DNA of 64,000 nucleotides from Pantanalinema sp. GBBB05 (GCA_016743235.1 VRZD01000025.1:37588-101587); one strand, 5' to 3'; positions 24,794 to 34,344 are shown, numbered from the stretch's first letter. Numbers and translations are program-made. Notes: a model not told the origin generated them from the sequence alone.

Positions 24794-26701
24794 ATGTTGC
24801 TTGCGCTTCGCATTGAAAATTTTGCTTTGGTTGACCACCTGGAGCTAGAGTTAGGCACGGGATTGACAGTACTGACTGGAGAAACGGGTGCTGGTAAATC
24901 GATCGTGCTAGATGCGATCGATGCCGCTTTAGGCGGTAAAGTCACTAGCCGCGTGATTCGCACAGGAGCAGACCGGGCAATAGTTGAAGCCACCTTTCGA
25001 ATTGTCCCAGAATTAACAGCGTGGCTCCAGCAGCAGGAAATTGAAGCCGACGGCACGATCGTCTGTAGTCGCGAAATTGTTCCCAGTGGTAACAGCCAGC
25101 GCAATCGTTCCCGGATTAATGGCGTCCTGGTGAACAAACAGCAAATGGAGCATCTGCGCGATCGACTGGTGGAAATTACCGCTCAGGGGCAGACCGTACA
25201 GATTGGGCAACCCGCTCTCCAACGGGAATGGTTAGATAGCTACGGCGGCGATCGGGTGTTCCAACAACGGCAACAGGTGGCGGTAGCTTTCCAGGCATAT
25301 CAGCAAGCCACCCAGGCGTTAGAAAAACGGCGACGGGCAGAACAAGAACGATTACAGCAATTAGATCTATTTGAGTACCAGTTGCGAGAACTGAATGCGG
25401 CTCACCTCACCGAACCCGACGAATTCGATCAACTAGAGCAAGAAGCCAAACGCCTGAATCATAGTGTTGATCTGCAACAGCAAAGCTATCAGGTCTATCA
25501 AGCCTTATATCAAAACGATAGTGGTGCGCCTGCCTGTGCCGATCTACTGGGAACAGCCGAACACACCCTCCAAGACATGGTGGAATATGATCCCCAACTT
25601 CAGCCAATTTTGGAGCTAGTGAGTGCTGCCTTGGCACAGGTTTATGAGGCAGGACGGGAAATTAATCACTACGGAGACAGTATTGAAGCTGATCCCGAGC
25701 GCTTACAGGAAGTGCAAAGCCGAATGGCAGAACTGAAGCAGGTCTGCCGCAAATATGGACCCACCCTCGCAGACGCGATCGACCTGCGCGATCGACTCCA
25801 AGAAGAGCTGTATAGCTTAACAGGGGGAGGGCAATCTCTGGAAGAACTGGAACAGACCATGAACCGCTGTCACCAGGCGTTAATCCAGGCTTGCACAGAG
25901 CTGACTCAGCTTCGCCAGCTTGCTGCTCAAGATTTGCAAGCTCGGCTAGTGAAAGAACTTAAACCCCTGGCAATGGACAAAGTCCAATTCCAAGCCCAAC
26001 TGACCGCTTGTCCTCCGTCCGCTTATGGGGCTGATCAAATCACCTTTCTGTTCAGTCCCAATCCGGGTGAACCCCTACAACCCCTGACCGAAATTGCCTC
26101 GGGTGGGGAAATGAGCCGTTTCCTGTTAGCCCTGCAAGCCAGTTTTTCGCAGGTGGATCCAGTTGGCACATTAGTATTTGACGAAATTGATGTAGGTGTG
26201 TCCGGGCGAGTCAGTCAGGCGATCGCGGAGAAACTCTACCAACTCAGCCATCATCACCAAGTCTTGTGTGTAACTCACCAGCCGATCGTCGCTGCCATGG
26301 CAGACCAGCATTTCCGGGTGAGTAAACAGGTGATTGGGGCTGAATCCAGCCAGAACGTCAGTTCTATTACCAAGCGCTCCAAAGCCAAGGCAAGTCAGCC
26401 AAACTCCAATGGACACGTTCCGGTAGAGCCTGCTACTTCAGAAGTACGGACAGTCGTGCGAATTACCTCGCTTAATCCGGAGCAACGACGCGAAGAACTG
26501 GCACAACTGGCGGGTGGGCAGTCGGATGCGATCGCTCATACCACCGATGCAGCTGCCTATGCCTTTGCCGAATCGCTTTTAGCTCAGGCAGCCGCTCTAC
26601 GACAAGGACAAGCTGACGCGACAAACGGTAAATCCTCCGCCACAGTGACCCCGACAAAAGCCAAAGGACGGCGATCGACAAAATCCTCTAAGAAAGCCTA
26701 A
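24794..26701 (+). CDS. recN: DNA repair protein RecN
   Basis: RecN is an SMC-like ATPase that acts at double-strand breaks. The 635-residue product has an N-terminal Walker A (LTGETGAGKSIVLDAIDAALGG), long coiled coils in the middle (about 170-370, many E/Q/L heptads), the ABC signature EIASGGEMSRFLLALQ and the Walker B LVFDEIDVGVSGRVSQAI followed by VLCVTHQPIVAAMAD. I chose ATG at 24794, where the conserved MLLALRIENFALVDHLEL begins; an in-frame TTG at 24566 would add 76 unconserved residues. A Lys/Ser/Ala-rich tail and a loop insertion near residues 515-545 are cyanobacterial-type additions. I saw no LexA box in the upstream 250 bases. Confidence 0.96.
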   Translation: MLLALRIENFALVDHLELELGTGLTVLTGETGAGKSIVLDAIDAALGGKVTSRVIRTGADRAIVEATFRIVPELTAWLQQQEIEADGTIVCSREIVPSGNSQRNRSRINGVLVNKQQMEHLRDRLVEITAQGQTVQIGQPALQREWLDSYGGDRVFQQRQQVAVAFQAYQQATQALEKRRRAEQERLQQLDLFEYQLRELNAAHLTEPDEFDQLEQEAKRLNHSVDLQQQSYQVYQALYQNDSGAPACADLLGTAEHTLQDMVEYDPQLQPILELVSAALAQVYEAGREINHYGDSIEADPERLQEVQSRMAELKQVCRKYGPTLADAIDLRDRLQEELYSLTGGGQSLEELEQTMNRCHQALIQACTELTQLRQLAAQDLQARLVKELKPLAMDKVQFQAQLTACPPSAYGADQITFLFSPNPGEPLQPLTEIASGGEMSRFLLALQASFSQVDPVGTLVFDEIDVGVSGRVSQAIAEKLYQLSHHHQVLCVTHQPIVAAMADQHFRVSKQVIGAESSQNVSSITKRSKAKASQPNSNGHVPVEPATSEVRTVVRITSLNPEQRREELAQLAGGQSDAIAHTTDAAAYAFAESLLAQAAALRQGQADATNGKSSATVTPTKAKGRRSTKSSKKA

Positions 26702-27104
26702 CGTTGGGAGCAAAATCAGGCTGTAACGATCGAGCAGTAGCATCGATCTGAAAAATTGTGAAAATTTTCTGGGCTGACAACAGATTTCTTGATCAGCTGG
26801 GAACTCTGACGTAGGAGACGATACCTTCTAATTCCTGCAAATAATGGTAGAAAAAAGTACATATCTTTCAGGTCATAATGCCACAATCATCCTAGAGCAG
26901 ATGGTATTGGCAATCAGAATGATCATGAATGACGGATTCGGTTTAGTAAGTTTTCAGTTAGTCTCTTAGGCAGACCCGACAAATTACCACCCACCTCTAT
27001 CCATGGTTTAATTTGCTTTACTCTAGTTGCAAGCCTTCCTTCACAGGTGTTGCTCAGATTGGCACTTCCCCTGTACTACTTAACTTTTATCCCCTGTAAC
27101 TACT
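26702..27104. other. Long leader region upstream of the adenylate cyclase gene
   Basis: These 403 bases contain no supported gene. They are AT-rich, with an AAAATT...AATTTT dyad near 26750-26775 that could be a weak recN terminator. The sequence GTA-N8-TAC occurs at 26847-26860 with a CATAAT word 13 bases on, but the spacing does not suit a classical NtcA promoter. The rest presumably holds the cyclase promoter and a long 5' untranslated region. Confidence 0.4.
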
Positions 27105-29798
27105 ATGACAGCCCCATCATCGCATCTACCTGAGCAAAATCAGCGAGATTCTGTCACCGAAATTTCTCACAAGACAGTCAAAATGCCCGGTGGGCAATCG
27201 GTGTCAACAATCCAGACGGTTGATGTGCAAGTAGTGATTGAGGCTCCGCCCGATCAGGGCTCTACAGTCGCACCTGAACGCCGACAGGAATCTAGCCGGG
27301 GTGGTAATCTGGTCGCGTCTACTGGGCAAAAGGGAAATTTTTCCTCGTTTCTCGCACCGCTGAAGAAGGACACCTTTAAAGAGGTGGTGAGCGATGTTGA
27401 AGAGAAACTCAAGGTGGTGAATCAAACCTTATCCATGTTGGATATGCAGGGGTTTGATGCGGTGCTAGAGGAAATGCTAAGTTCTATCACCTTTAAAACT
27501 GGAGAATTGCTCAATGCCGATCGCGCCACAATCTTTTTAGTGGATGAGGAAAAAAACGAGCTTTACACGACAGTGGCTCAGGGAAAAGGTGGCGGTACGG
27601 TTGAAATTCGGATTCCTGCCGATCGGGGGATTGCTGGCGAAGTGGCAACCTGGAAGCGCGTCGTTAATATTCCCTATGATTTTTATGAGGATCCGCGATC
27701 GGGACCAGCCAAAGAGCTAGATAAAAAAAACAATTACCGCACCTACACCATGTTGGCAATGCCCCTGCTGAATGAAGCGGGTGACTTAGTTGCCGTGGTG
27801 CAACTGATTAATAAACTGAAGCCCAGCTCTGACCCAACAGCGCCACTCGATGAAAAAATTGATTTGGCAGGGTTCACCAGCGATGATGAAGACGTTTTCC
27901 GGGAGTTTGCCCCCTCAATTCGCCTGATTTTAGAATCTTCCAAATCCTTCTACATCGCGACCCAAAAGCAACGAGCTGCTAATGCCTTAATTAAAGCCAC
28001 AGAGTCTCTAAGTAAGAGTAGCCTCGACCTCGATGAAACGCTGAAGCGTGTGATGGATGAGGCGAAGCAATTAATGAATGCCGATCGCAGCACCCTCTGG
28101 TTAATTGATCATGATCGCAACGAAATTTGGACCAAGATTGTGATTGCCGATGGGTCCCTGAAGGAACTCCGCTTTCCGATCGGCGTGGGATTTGCTGGAC
28201 AGGTAGCGGCTTCCGGTGAAGTCTTGAACATCCCCTTCGATTTATACTCCCATGAAGGCGCTAATATCGCGAAGAAAACCGATCAGAGTAGTGGCTACCG
28301 GACGTGCAGCCTGTTGTGTATGCCTGTCCTCGCCGATGGTGAACTGATTGGTGTGACTCAGTTAGTCAATAAAAAGAAACAGGGTGAACACCCTGCCTAT
28401 GATCCAGCAGACTGGCCACAAGCCCCAGAATGCTGGAAAGCCAGTTTTAATCGCAGTGACCAGGAGTTCATGGAGGCATTTAATATTCAGGCTGGAGTAG
28501 CGCTGAAGAATGCCAAACTGTTCCAAACCGTGAAACAGCAGGAGCAGATGCAACGCGATATTTTGCGATCGCTGTCGAATGGCGTGATCTCAACGGACAA
28601 AAACGGCAACATTATTGCGGCGAATGAAAGTGCTAAAAAGCTACTGGGCTTTGAGGAAACCGAACCTTTAGAAACCCAAGCTGTTCGGGAACTAATCCAG
28701 CTAGAAAAGAGCGACTTTAGCCGTTGGTTTAATATGGCGCTGGAGGCAAAAGACGATAAAAGCCGTCATCAGTACTATCCCGATCAAACCCTGCAATCAG
28801 CAAAAGGCGTTGAGCAACACAGTATTAACCTGTCAATTAATACAATTAGTGATGCTAATGATGCTATGAAGGTTTCTGGGGCACTGGTGGTGATGGAAGA
28901 TGTCAGTGCTGAAAAACGGCTGAAAAATACCATGTCTCGCTATATGAGTGAGGCAGTAGCCAAACAGTTGTTTGAAAACCCCGATGCCGCCAAGATGGGG
29001 GGCGATCGCAAGAAAGTTTCGGTGCTGTTCTCCGATATCCGCAGCTATACCACCATTACCGAAAGTCTCACAGCTGAAGAAGTCGTCGAAATGCTGAATA
29101 AGTATTTTGAATCGATGGTGGATGCCGTCTTTACCTATGAAGGTACTCTGGATAAATACATTGGGGATGCCATCATGGCAGTGTTTGGCTCGCCGCTACC
29201 CCTAGAAGATCATGAATGGAAAGCGGTACAAACGGCTGTAGAAATGCGGCATCGACTGGCGGCGTTTAACGAGGAACGGACTCGCCAAAATTATGCGCCT
29301 ATCCGGATTGGCATTGGAATTAACTCCGATGAAGTCATTAGTGGCAATATTGGCTCTAGCAAACGGATGGAATTTACCGCGATCGGGGATGGGGTCAACT
29401 TAGGTTCCCGGTTAGAGAGTGCCAGCAAACAGTACGGTACAGATATCGTCATTAGTGAGAGTACCTATAAACCCTGTGAAGATCGGATTTGGGTGCGAGA
29501 ACTCGACTACATTAAAGTCAAAGGTAAGACCAAACCTGTGGCAATTTATGAGTTAGTAGAATTGAAATCTGTCGATATTGCCTCTGAACTCAGGCACAAG
29601 ATTGAACTTTATCATCAGGGCTTGCACTATTATCGCGATCGCAAGTTCCGCAAAGCCATTAATGAGTTTGCTGCCATTCTGGAAGATATAGATAGCCACG
29701 ACAAAGCCGCTCTACTCCATATGGATCGCTGTCAGTACTGGCTGCAAAATCCGCCTAGTGATGATTGGGATGGCTCTTGGACCTTGACCGAAAAGTAA
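27105..29798 (+). CDS. GAF-GAF-PAS class III adenylate cyclase (CyaB-like)
   Basis: The 897-residue protein makes cAMP from ATP. Order: disordered N-terminus (1-85), GAF-A (about 108-280), GAF-B (about 300-485), PAS (about 495-620), class III cyclase (about 635-820) and a short TPR-like tail. The catalytic domain has both metal aspartates (D644 in VLFSDIRSY, D688 in YIGDAIMAVFG), the purine-selecting lysine K684 in TLDKYIGD, and the transition-state pair in GDGVNLGSRLESA. GAF-A has the cyclic-nucleotide NKFDE set (LINKL ... FTSDDEDVF); GAF-B has NK and F..D but Q in place of the last E. The architecture matches Anabaena CyaB1/CyaB2, whose GAF domains bind cAMP for autoactivation. The methyltransferase gene begins 8 bases after its stop. 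Confidence 0.93.
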   Translation: MTAPSSHLPEQNQRDSVTEISHKTVKMPGGQSVSTIQTVDVQVVIEAPPDQGSTVAPERRQESSRGGNLVASTGQKGNFSSFLAPLKKDTFKEVVSDVEEKLKVVNQTLSMLDMQGFDAVLEEMLSSITFKTGELLNADRATIFLVDEEKNELYTTVAQGKGGGTVEIRIPADRGIAGEVATWKRVVNIPYDFYEDPRSGPAKELDKKNNYRTYTMLAMPLLNEAGDLVAVVQLINKLKPSSDPTAPLDEKIDLAGFTSDDEDVFREFAPSIRLILESSKSFYIATQKQRAANALIKATESLSKSSLDLDETLKRVMDEAKQLMNADRSTLWLIDHDRNEIWTKIVIADGSLKELRFPIGVGFAGQVAASGEVLNIPFDLYSHEGANIAKKTDQSSGYRTCSLLCMPVLADGELIGVTQLVNKKKQGEHPAYDPADWPQAPECWKASFNRSDQEFMEAFNIQAGVALKNAKLFQTVKQQEQMQRDILRSLSNGVISTDKNGNIIAANESAKKLLGFEETEPLETQAVRELIQLEKSDFSRWFNMALEAKDDKSRHQYYPDQTLQSAKGVEQHSINLSINTISDANDAMKVSGALVVMEDVSAEKRLKNTMSRYMSEAVAKQLFENPDAAKMGGDRKKVSVLFSDIRSYTTITESLTAEEVVEMLNKYFESMVDAVFTYEGTLDKYIGDAIMAVFGSPLPLEDHEWKAVQTAVEMRHRLAAFNEERTRQNYAPIRIGIGINSDEVISGNIGSSKRMEFTAIGDGVNLGSRLESASKQYGTDIVISESTYKPCEDRIWVRELDYIKVKGKTKPVAIYELVELKSVDIASELRHKIELYHQGLHYYRDRKFRKAINEFAAILEDIDSHDKAALLHMDRCQYWLQNPPSDDWDGSWTLTEK

Positions 29799-29805
29799 GT
29801 TAATT

Positions 29806-30645
29806 ATGAGTTTTTCGCTAAGTGAATTGTTTGCCGATATTCCTACCATTGACGTGGTCGATGTCGGCGCAAGTCCGATCGATGGTGATCCCCCTTACCA
29901 ACCGCTAATGTCGATCGAAAAAGCGCGGGTAGTGTGCTTTGAACCCAATCTGGAAGAATATCAAAAGCTTCAGGAAAACCCCTATCCTGGGCTAACTGTT
30001 CTCCCCTATGCGATCGGAGATGGACAGGATGCGATTTTGAATATTTGTCAGGCTCCAGGGATGTCATCCCTACTAACGCCCGATCGCGAAATTCTCGAAC
30101 ATTTTCACGGCTTTGATCAGTGGAGTCAGATCGTGCGGCAGGAACCGCTATCCACTCATCGGCTAGATGATATTCCGGAAATCACAGCGATCGACTACCT
30201 CAAATTAGATGTACAAGGTGGAGAACTCGCCATTCTCAACCATGCCACTCAACGGTTACAACAAACATTAGTTATCCATACAGAAGTACAATTTGTCCCG
30301 TTTTATCAAGGGCAACCATTATTTGCCGAATTGGATCAAGTATTACGGGCACAAGGCTTTTATCTACACACATTAAAGCCACTTGTGCATCGCACATTTA
30401 AGCCTGTACTGATGAACAATGATATTTTTGGTGGCTTAAATCAACTCCTCTGGGGAGATGCCGTCTACGTGAAAAAATTTACCGATTTTGCTCAGCTTAC
30501 TCCAGCCCAACTATTAAAAATTGCCCTGATCTTGCATGACTTATATAGTTCTTTCGATCTCTGTGCTTTAGCGTTAGAGCATATCGATCGCCAAACCCAA
30601 AGCGATCGCCAAAGCACTTATTTCGCTCACTTAATTGAGGCATAG
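29806..30645 (+). CDS. FkbM-family SAM-dependent methyltransferase
   Basis: The 279-residue protein has a class I methyltransferase fold: motif I VVDVGASPIDG, the acidic strand VCFEPNLEEY, and the FkbM signature YLKLDVQGGELAIL. FkbM members O-methylate sugars, peptides or lipids in glycan and natural-product pathways; the substrate here is unknown. It begins 7-8 bases after the cyclase stop codon, so it is almost certainly cotranscribed with the cyclase, an unusual pairing. The last 50 residues are helical and less conserved. Start ATG at 29806, with no strong ribosome binding site because it may be translationally coupled. Confidence 0.88.
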   Translation: MSFSLSELFADIPTIDVVDVGASPIDGDPPYQPLMSIEKARVVCFEPNLEEYQKLQENPYPGLTVLPYAIGDGQDAILNICQAPGMSSLLTPDREILEHFHGFDQWSQIVRQEPLSTHRLDDIPEITAIDYLKLDVQGGELAILNHATQRLQQTLVIHTEVQFVPFYQGQPLFAELDQVLRAQGFYLHTLKPLVHRTFKPVLMNNDIFGGLNQLLWGDAVYVKKFTDFAQLTPAQLLKIALILHDLYSSFDLCALALEHIDRQTQSDRQSTYFAHLIEA

Positions 30646-30774
30646 CTAGCCATCGTAGGGTCACTTTAGCTCTGGTCAGCCTTTAGACAGTTTTTGCAGA
30701 CAGCAACAAATCACTGCATTGACTCAAGCCGATAGAATAGAGGGGTAAACAAATGTGAACTCCCGGCTCCAGTT

Positions 30775-31176
30775 ATGACCGCCTCTGCGTCTTCTCCTTC
30801 TACTACCGATACGATCGAGTTAGCGCCTAGCTACACGTTATCGCTCGCGCTAATTGGACTGGCAATTCCTTTACTATTGGTGCAAGTGTGGGTCAGTTTG
30901 GCGATCGGGCTGTTTGGGGGATTTCTGTTACTGCAAACCGTCCTGCTGCGGCTGCGCTTTACCCCAACTGATTTGGATATTTACCGGGGCGAGACCCTGA
31001 TCCGGCAGTTTCCTTACCAGGACTGGCAGAATTGGGAGATTTTTTGGTCGCCAGTGCCAATTCTGTTTTATTTCAAAGAAGTCAAAAGTATTCACTTTGT
31101 GCCAATTTTGTTTGATCCGAATACTCTCCGGCGTTGCCTAGAAGCCCGGTGTCCCAAAGCCCAAACATCGGTATAA
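30775..31176 (+). CDS. DUF3119 membrane protein
   Basis: The 133-residue protein has two hydrophobic segments (about residues 20-55) forming a hairpin, then a conserved soluble part with LRFTPTDLDIYRGE, WQNWEIFWSPVPILFYFKE and IHFVPILFDPNTLRRCLE. This is the DUF3119 pattern, found in cyanobacteria and plastids next to DUF3086, as here. Function is unknown. The DUF3086 gene follows 69 bases on. The similarity of IRQFPYQDWQNWEIFW to PH-like domains suggests a membrane-proximal scaffold, but that is inference. Confidence 0.85.
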   Translation: MTASASSPSTTDTIELAPSYTLSLALIGLAIPLLLVQVWVSLAIGLFGGFLLLQTVLLRLRFTPTDLDIYRGETLIRQFPYQDWQNWEIFWSPVPILFYFKEVKSIHFVPILFDPNTLRRCLEARCPKAQTSV

Positions 31177-31245
31177 CTTTTGCTGGTAACTTTGTATGCT
31201 GCACTTCCTAACTGATACTTAGTACTAATAACAAATAATCTGGTT

Positions 31246-32559
31246 ATGACTTCAGACGAATTCCCTACCGACGAGCCGATGGATAATTCAGCCGCTTTTG
31301 CAGCCCTCTCAACGGAGAATCCTGCTATGTCTCCTGTTCCCGAAACTTCGGTAACAGACCACTTAACAGAACAATCCAACACGGTGGAAGCAATGCTGAC
31401 CGAACCCGCTCCAGCCGAACTATCGGGAGCGGCAATGACCGCCACAGAGCCATCGGATGCTGAAAGCCCTCTGGGGATTCAAGCCGCTTCGGTAGAGGTG
31501 TTACGGGAAGAGGAATGTACCGTAGCGATCGAACAGCCAGATGCCCCACCGCCCAGCGCACAACTGGGCAATCTCACCTTAATTCCCGTGTTGGAGCAGC
31601 GCATTGCTGAACTGCAAGAGCAAGAACAAGCCTTGAAGCAGGAAATTGCTCGATCGGAAGCCACGTTATCCCAGATGCGGGAACAAATGGCAGCCACCCA
31701 AACCACGATCGGGAATATGGTGCAGTCTGGCTTACGTGAACTGGAAAAGCGCAAGCAAGAACTCCAGATTAGTGTGGAACAACTGGAACGGCGACAGGAA
31801 CGCATTCGTACCGAGATGCGCACCACCTTCGCTGGAGTTTCTCAAGATTTAGCCATTCGGGTACAAAGTTTCAAGGATTACTTGGTCGGTAGTTTACAGG
31901 ATCTGGCACTAGCAGCCGAACAACTCGATTTACCTAAACCTGGTAGAGGACTCGAACCACCCACTGTTGTGACTGAGGTACAACCCTCTAAGTCCAGTAA
32001 CCCCCGATTTGCGGAACAAAGTTTTCAGGATCAGACAAAATTAATTCGCAGTTTGTTGGATCAATACCGTAATCGTCCAGATTATTACGGTCCCGCCTGG
32101 CAATTACGGCGCACCTTTGAACCTGTTCATGCCGAACGCGTGTCGAATTGGTTTTTTACTCAGGGCGGACGGGGAGCCATTCGCACGATGGGCAGCCGCC
32201 TGCAAAATATTTTGATTGCTTCGGCAGTCGTCTCTGTGTTGTGGTCACTGTACGAAGATCGGCTGCGAGTTCTGGTCCTGGCACAGTCTCCAGAGCGGTT
32301 AGGGGAATGGCGCCGCGGCTTACAGGATTGCTTGGGAATTACCCGCAGCGATTTTGGTCCCGATCGAGGCGTGGCATTATTTGAAGACCCAGAGGTGTTA
32401 GCGCAGAAAGCCGATCGGTTAGTCAAAGATGGCTTGATGCCGCTGATTCTGGTCGATGAAACTGAGGATCAAATTAGCCTCTCGATGCTGCAATTTCCGC
32501 TGTGGCTAGCATTTGCACCCAATCCTCAATCCCCAAGTTATTCGTCCTATGGCTATTAA
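31246..32559 (+). CDS. DUF3086 protein with coiled coil
   Basis: The 437-residue protein has an acidic, Ala/Pro/Ser-rich disordered N-terminus (about 1-105), a long coiled coil (about 105-215, heptads such as LEQRIAELQEQEQALKQEI), and a conserved C-terminal domain (about 260-430) with phrases ALYDQ-like LLDQYRNRPDYYGPAWQLRR, GRGAIRTMGSRLQNIL and PLILVDETEDQISLSMLQFPLWLAF. DUF3086 is cyanobacteria-specific. Pairing with DUF3119 upstream suggests a shared complex, possibly tethered to the membrane by the DUF3119 helices. The C-terminal fold looks like a small alpha/beta domain but no catalytic residues stand out. Confidence 0.85.
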   Translation: MTSDEFPTDEPMDNSAAFAALSTENPAMSPVPETSVTDHLTEQSNTVEAMLTEPAPAELSGAAMTATEPSDAESPLGIQAASVEVLREEECTVAIEQPDAPPPSAQLGNLTLIPVLEQRIAELQEQEQALKQEIARSEATLSQMREQMAATQTTIGNMVQSGLRELEKRKQELQISVEQLERRQERIRTEMRTTFAGVSQDLAIRVQSFKDYLVGSLQDLALAAEQLDLPKPGRGLEPPTVVTEVQPSKSSNPRFAEQSFQDQTKLIRSLLDQYRNRPDYYGPAWQLRRTFEPVHAERVSNWFFTQGGRGAIRTMGSRLQNILIASAVVSVLWSLYEDRLRVLVLAQSPERLGEWRRGLQDCLGITRSDFGPDRGVALFEDPEVLAQKADRLVKDGLMPLILVDETEDQISLSMLQFPLWLAFAPNPQSPSYSSYGY

Positions 32560-32687
32560 TTAACGGTCCAGGGTGATTGGAGCCGGTTCCGAAAACCTGG
32601 ATAATGGCTAGTAGCCTGATGCTGATTTGCGATCGCTCGATCATGCGCATCCAGGTGGTTCGTTCTTCACTCTAACTTGCAGGATTT

Positions 32688-33371
32688 ATGGCTCTCTGGC
32701 TCACCCTGAATGGACTTTTGTTACTCATCGCCTATCTGCTCGGTTCAATTCCTCCAGGCTATTGGGCGGGGCGGTTACTTCAGGGCATTGATATCCGAGA
32801 GCATGGATCCGGTTCGACCGGAGCCACCAATGTCTTACGGACGCTAGGCAAAGTCCCCGCGCTCATCGTTTTACTAACGGATGTCTTAAAGGGAGTTGCC
32901 GCGATCGCCCTGGTGAAATGGTTGTATACGCTGGAGAGTCTGCGATCGTTAGCTCCCAGTGATCTGGATTTATCTACATGGCTACCCTGGATGGCTACCC
33001 TCGCCGGACTGCTGGTGGTTCTGGGACATAGTAAATCGATCTTTCTCAACTTCACTGGCGGCAAGTCTGTGGCAACCAGTTTGGGAGTCCTGCTGACCTT
33101 AAACTGGATAGTCGGGCTGGGCACCTTTGGCGTATTTTTATTGGTGCTAGCCGTAACCCGAGTTGTATCGCTGAGTTCGATCATGGGGGCGATTGCGGTT
33201 TCCGGTCTGATGTACGCTACGGGGCAACCACTCCCCTATTTACTGTTTGGGCTAGCGGGTGGAGTGTATGTGATTCTGCGACATCGCTCTAATATCCAAC
33301 GGCTGTTAGCCGGAACAGAGCCTCGGATTGGGCAGGCAGTACCAGAAAATAGTTCCCCTTCGCAGTCGTAA
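32688..33371 (+). CDS. plsY: Glycerol-3-phosphate acyltransferase PlsY
   Basis: This membrane enzyme transfers an acyl group from acyl-phosphate to glycerol-3-phosphate, the first step of phospholipid and glycolipid synthesis. The 227 residues include about five to six membrane helices and the three PlsY motifs: LLGSIPPGYWAGRL, GSGSTGATNVLRTLGK (phosphate-binding glycines), and GHSKSIFLNFTGGKSVATSLG. The C-terminal HRSNIQRLLAGTEPRIG is the fourth family motif. The length is normal. The small conserved gene downstream starts shortly after the plsY stop. Confidence 0.96.
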   Translation: MALWLTLNGLLLLIAYLLGSIPPGYWAGRLLQGIDIREHGSGSTGATNVLRTLGKVPALIVLLTDVLKGVAAIALVKWLYTLESLRSLAPSDLDLSTWLPWMATLAGLLVVLGHSKSIFLNFTGGKSVATSLGVLLTLNWIVGLGTFGVFLLVLAVTRVVSLSSIMGAIAVSGLMYATGQPLPYLLFGLAGGVYVILRHRSNIQRLLAGTEPRIGQAVPENSSPSQS

Positions 33372-33429
33372 ATCTCTGGACAGTGACGACCTCAGCGACA
33401 GTAACATCCTCTTTTCTCTACTGGATCTC

Positions 33430-33753
33430 ATGGGACTGAAAATAATCGAGAATTTTGACGGCAGTTTTACCCTACAGCCAGAGGCGAAAGCTGCTTTATT
33501 TGCGCTACTGACTGGAGAAGCGTTTCTTCAGCAGGTGGCTCAGCAAGTGAACTGGTCGCAAATCGAATTTACCGAACTGCTATTTCAGCCAGTGCCTTAC
33601 AGTATGACCACACCAAAGGGAATGCCAGCAGAATTTGAAAAGTTCCATACCTCTGAAGATCACCTGATTATTAATGTGCCGCCGAACTTTATGTTCCAGG
33701 CAAAAATTTTCCAGCCCAACCGTCTTTGTGCCGTGTATCGCCGAGTGAATTAG
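33430..33753 (+). CDS. Small conserved protein of unknown function
   Basis: The 107-residue product, starting at ATG 33430 (MGLKIIENFDGSF), has no membrane segment or signal peptide. It is acidic to neutral, with a compact beta-alpha pattern (FTLQPEAKAALFALLTGEAFLQQVA, FTELLFQPVPYSM, LIINVPPNFMFQAKIFQP). An upstream in-frame start at 33328 would overlap plsY by 44 bases, and its extra residues look unconserved. The stop codon abuts the ATG of the GIY-YIG gene with no gap. I recognise no family, but position and sequence quality suggest a real gene. Confidence 0.65.
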   Translation: MGLKIIENFDGSFTLQPEAKAALFALLTGEAFLQQVAQQVNWSQIEFTELLFQPVPYSMTTPKGMPAEFEKFHTSEDHLIINVPPNFMFQAKIFQPNRLCAVYRRVN

Positions 33754-34293
33754 ATGTCTGATATTGAGCTACCTACTCTCGCTAGTCTAGACTTTCTCCC
33801 TTATGTGGATACGCATGGGCAGTTACCGGAGCAGTTCCAAGGCAAGGTCGGAGTTTACGCCATTTTTGATCAGGGTAAGGGATTGCAATATATTGGCTAT
33901 TCCCGAGATGTCTATCTCAGCTTGAAACAGCATCTCGTCCGCCAAGCGCAGTATTGTTATTGGCTGAAGGTGCAGACTATCGATCGCCCTAGTCGCACCC
34001 TATTAGAAGATATGCGGCAAGCCTGGATTGCGGAGAATGGTAGTATCCCGCCTGGAAATGCGGCTGAGGAATCGGCTTGGAGCCAACCGATCGATGTCAA
34101 AGGACTCATGACCACCGATGAACAGACGAGCTATCAAGCCTCGATCGATGAGGTGGCACAAATCAAAGTCTTGAAGCAAGCCGCCCGGCGCATTGAAGCT
34201 GGAATTTTAGAAGACTTGGCGGCGCGAGGCGTCAAAACCGAAATTCGGTTTAATCCTAAATTGAAAGAGACTGGCTTACTAGATCTCAAATAG
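33754..34293 (+). CDS. GIY-YIG nuclease-like protein
   Basis: The 179 residues carry a GIY-YIG core at about 31-95: GVYAIFDQGKGLQYIGYSRDV (the two Tyr, the Gly and the catalytic Arg), then a helix with a glutamate in LLEDMRQAWI that matches the expected metal-binding Glu position. The rest (about 100-179) is helical, with an arginine-rich AARRIEAGILEDLAARG. Free-standing GIY-YIG proteins often act in DNA repair or restriction, but cyanobacterial ones of this length are uncharacterised. The start codon directly follows the previous stop. A hairpin at 34308 ends the unit. Confidence 0.75.
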   Translation: MSDIELPTLASLDFLPYVDTHGQLPEQFQGKVGVYAIFDQGKGLQYIGYSRDVYLSLKQHLVRQAQYCYWLKVQTIDRPSRTLLEDMRQAWIAENGSIPPGNAAEESAWSQPIDVKGLMTTDEQTSYQASIDEVAQIKVLKQAARRIEAGILEDLAARGVKTEIRFNPKLKETGLLDLK

Positions 34294-34307
34294 GGGTTAG
34301 TCAACAC

Positions 34308-34344
34308 AGAAGCCGCGAGAACTTTAAATGCTCTGGCGGCTTCT
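34308..34344. terminator. Bidirectional stem-loop between convergent genes
   Basis: AGAAGCCGC (34308-34316) pairs with GCGGCTTCT (34336-34344), and an inner AGA/TCT can extend the stem past one G-G mismatch. It lies between the end of the GIY-YIG gene and the end of the RPI-repeat gene. No strong T run is present on either side. Confidence 0.55.

Noticed and set aside
26847..26860. GTA-N8-TAC word upstream of the adenylate cyclase gene, as an NtcA site
   Set aside because: The spacing to the nearest -10-like word is about 13 bases instead of the usual 20-24, and the word is expected by chance roughly every 4 kb.
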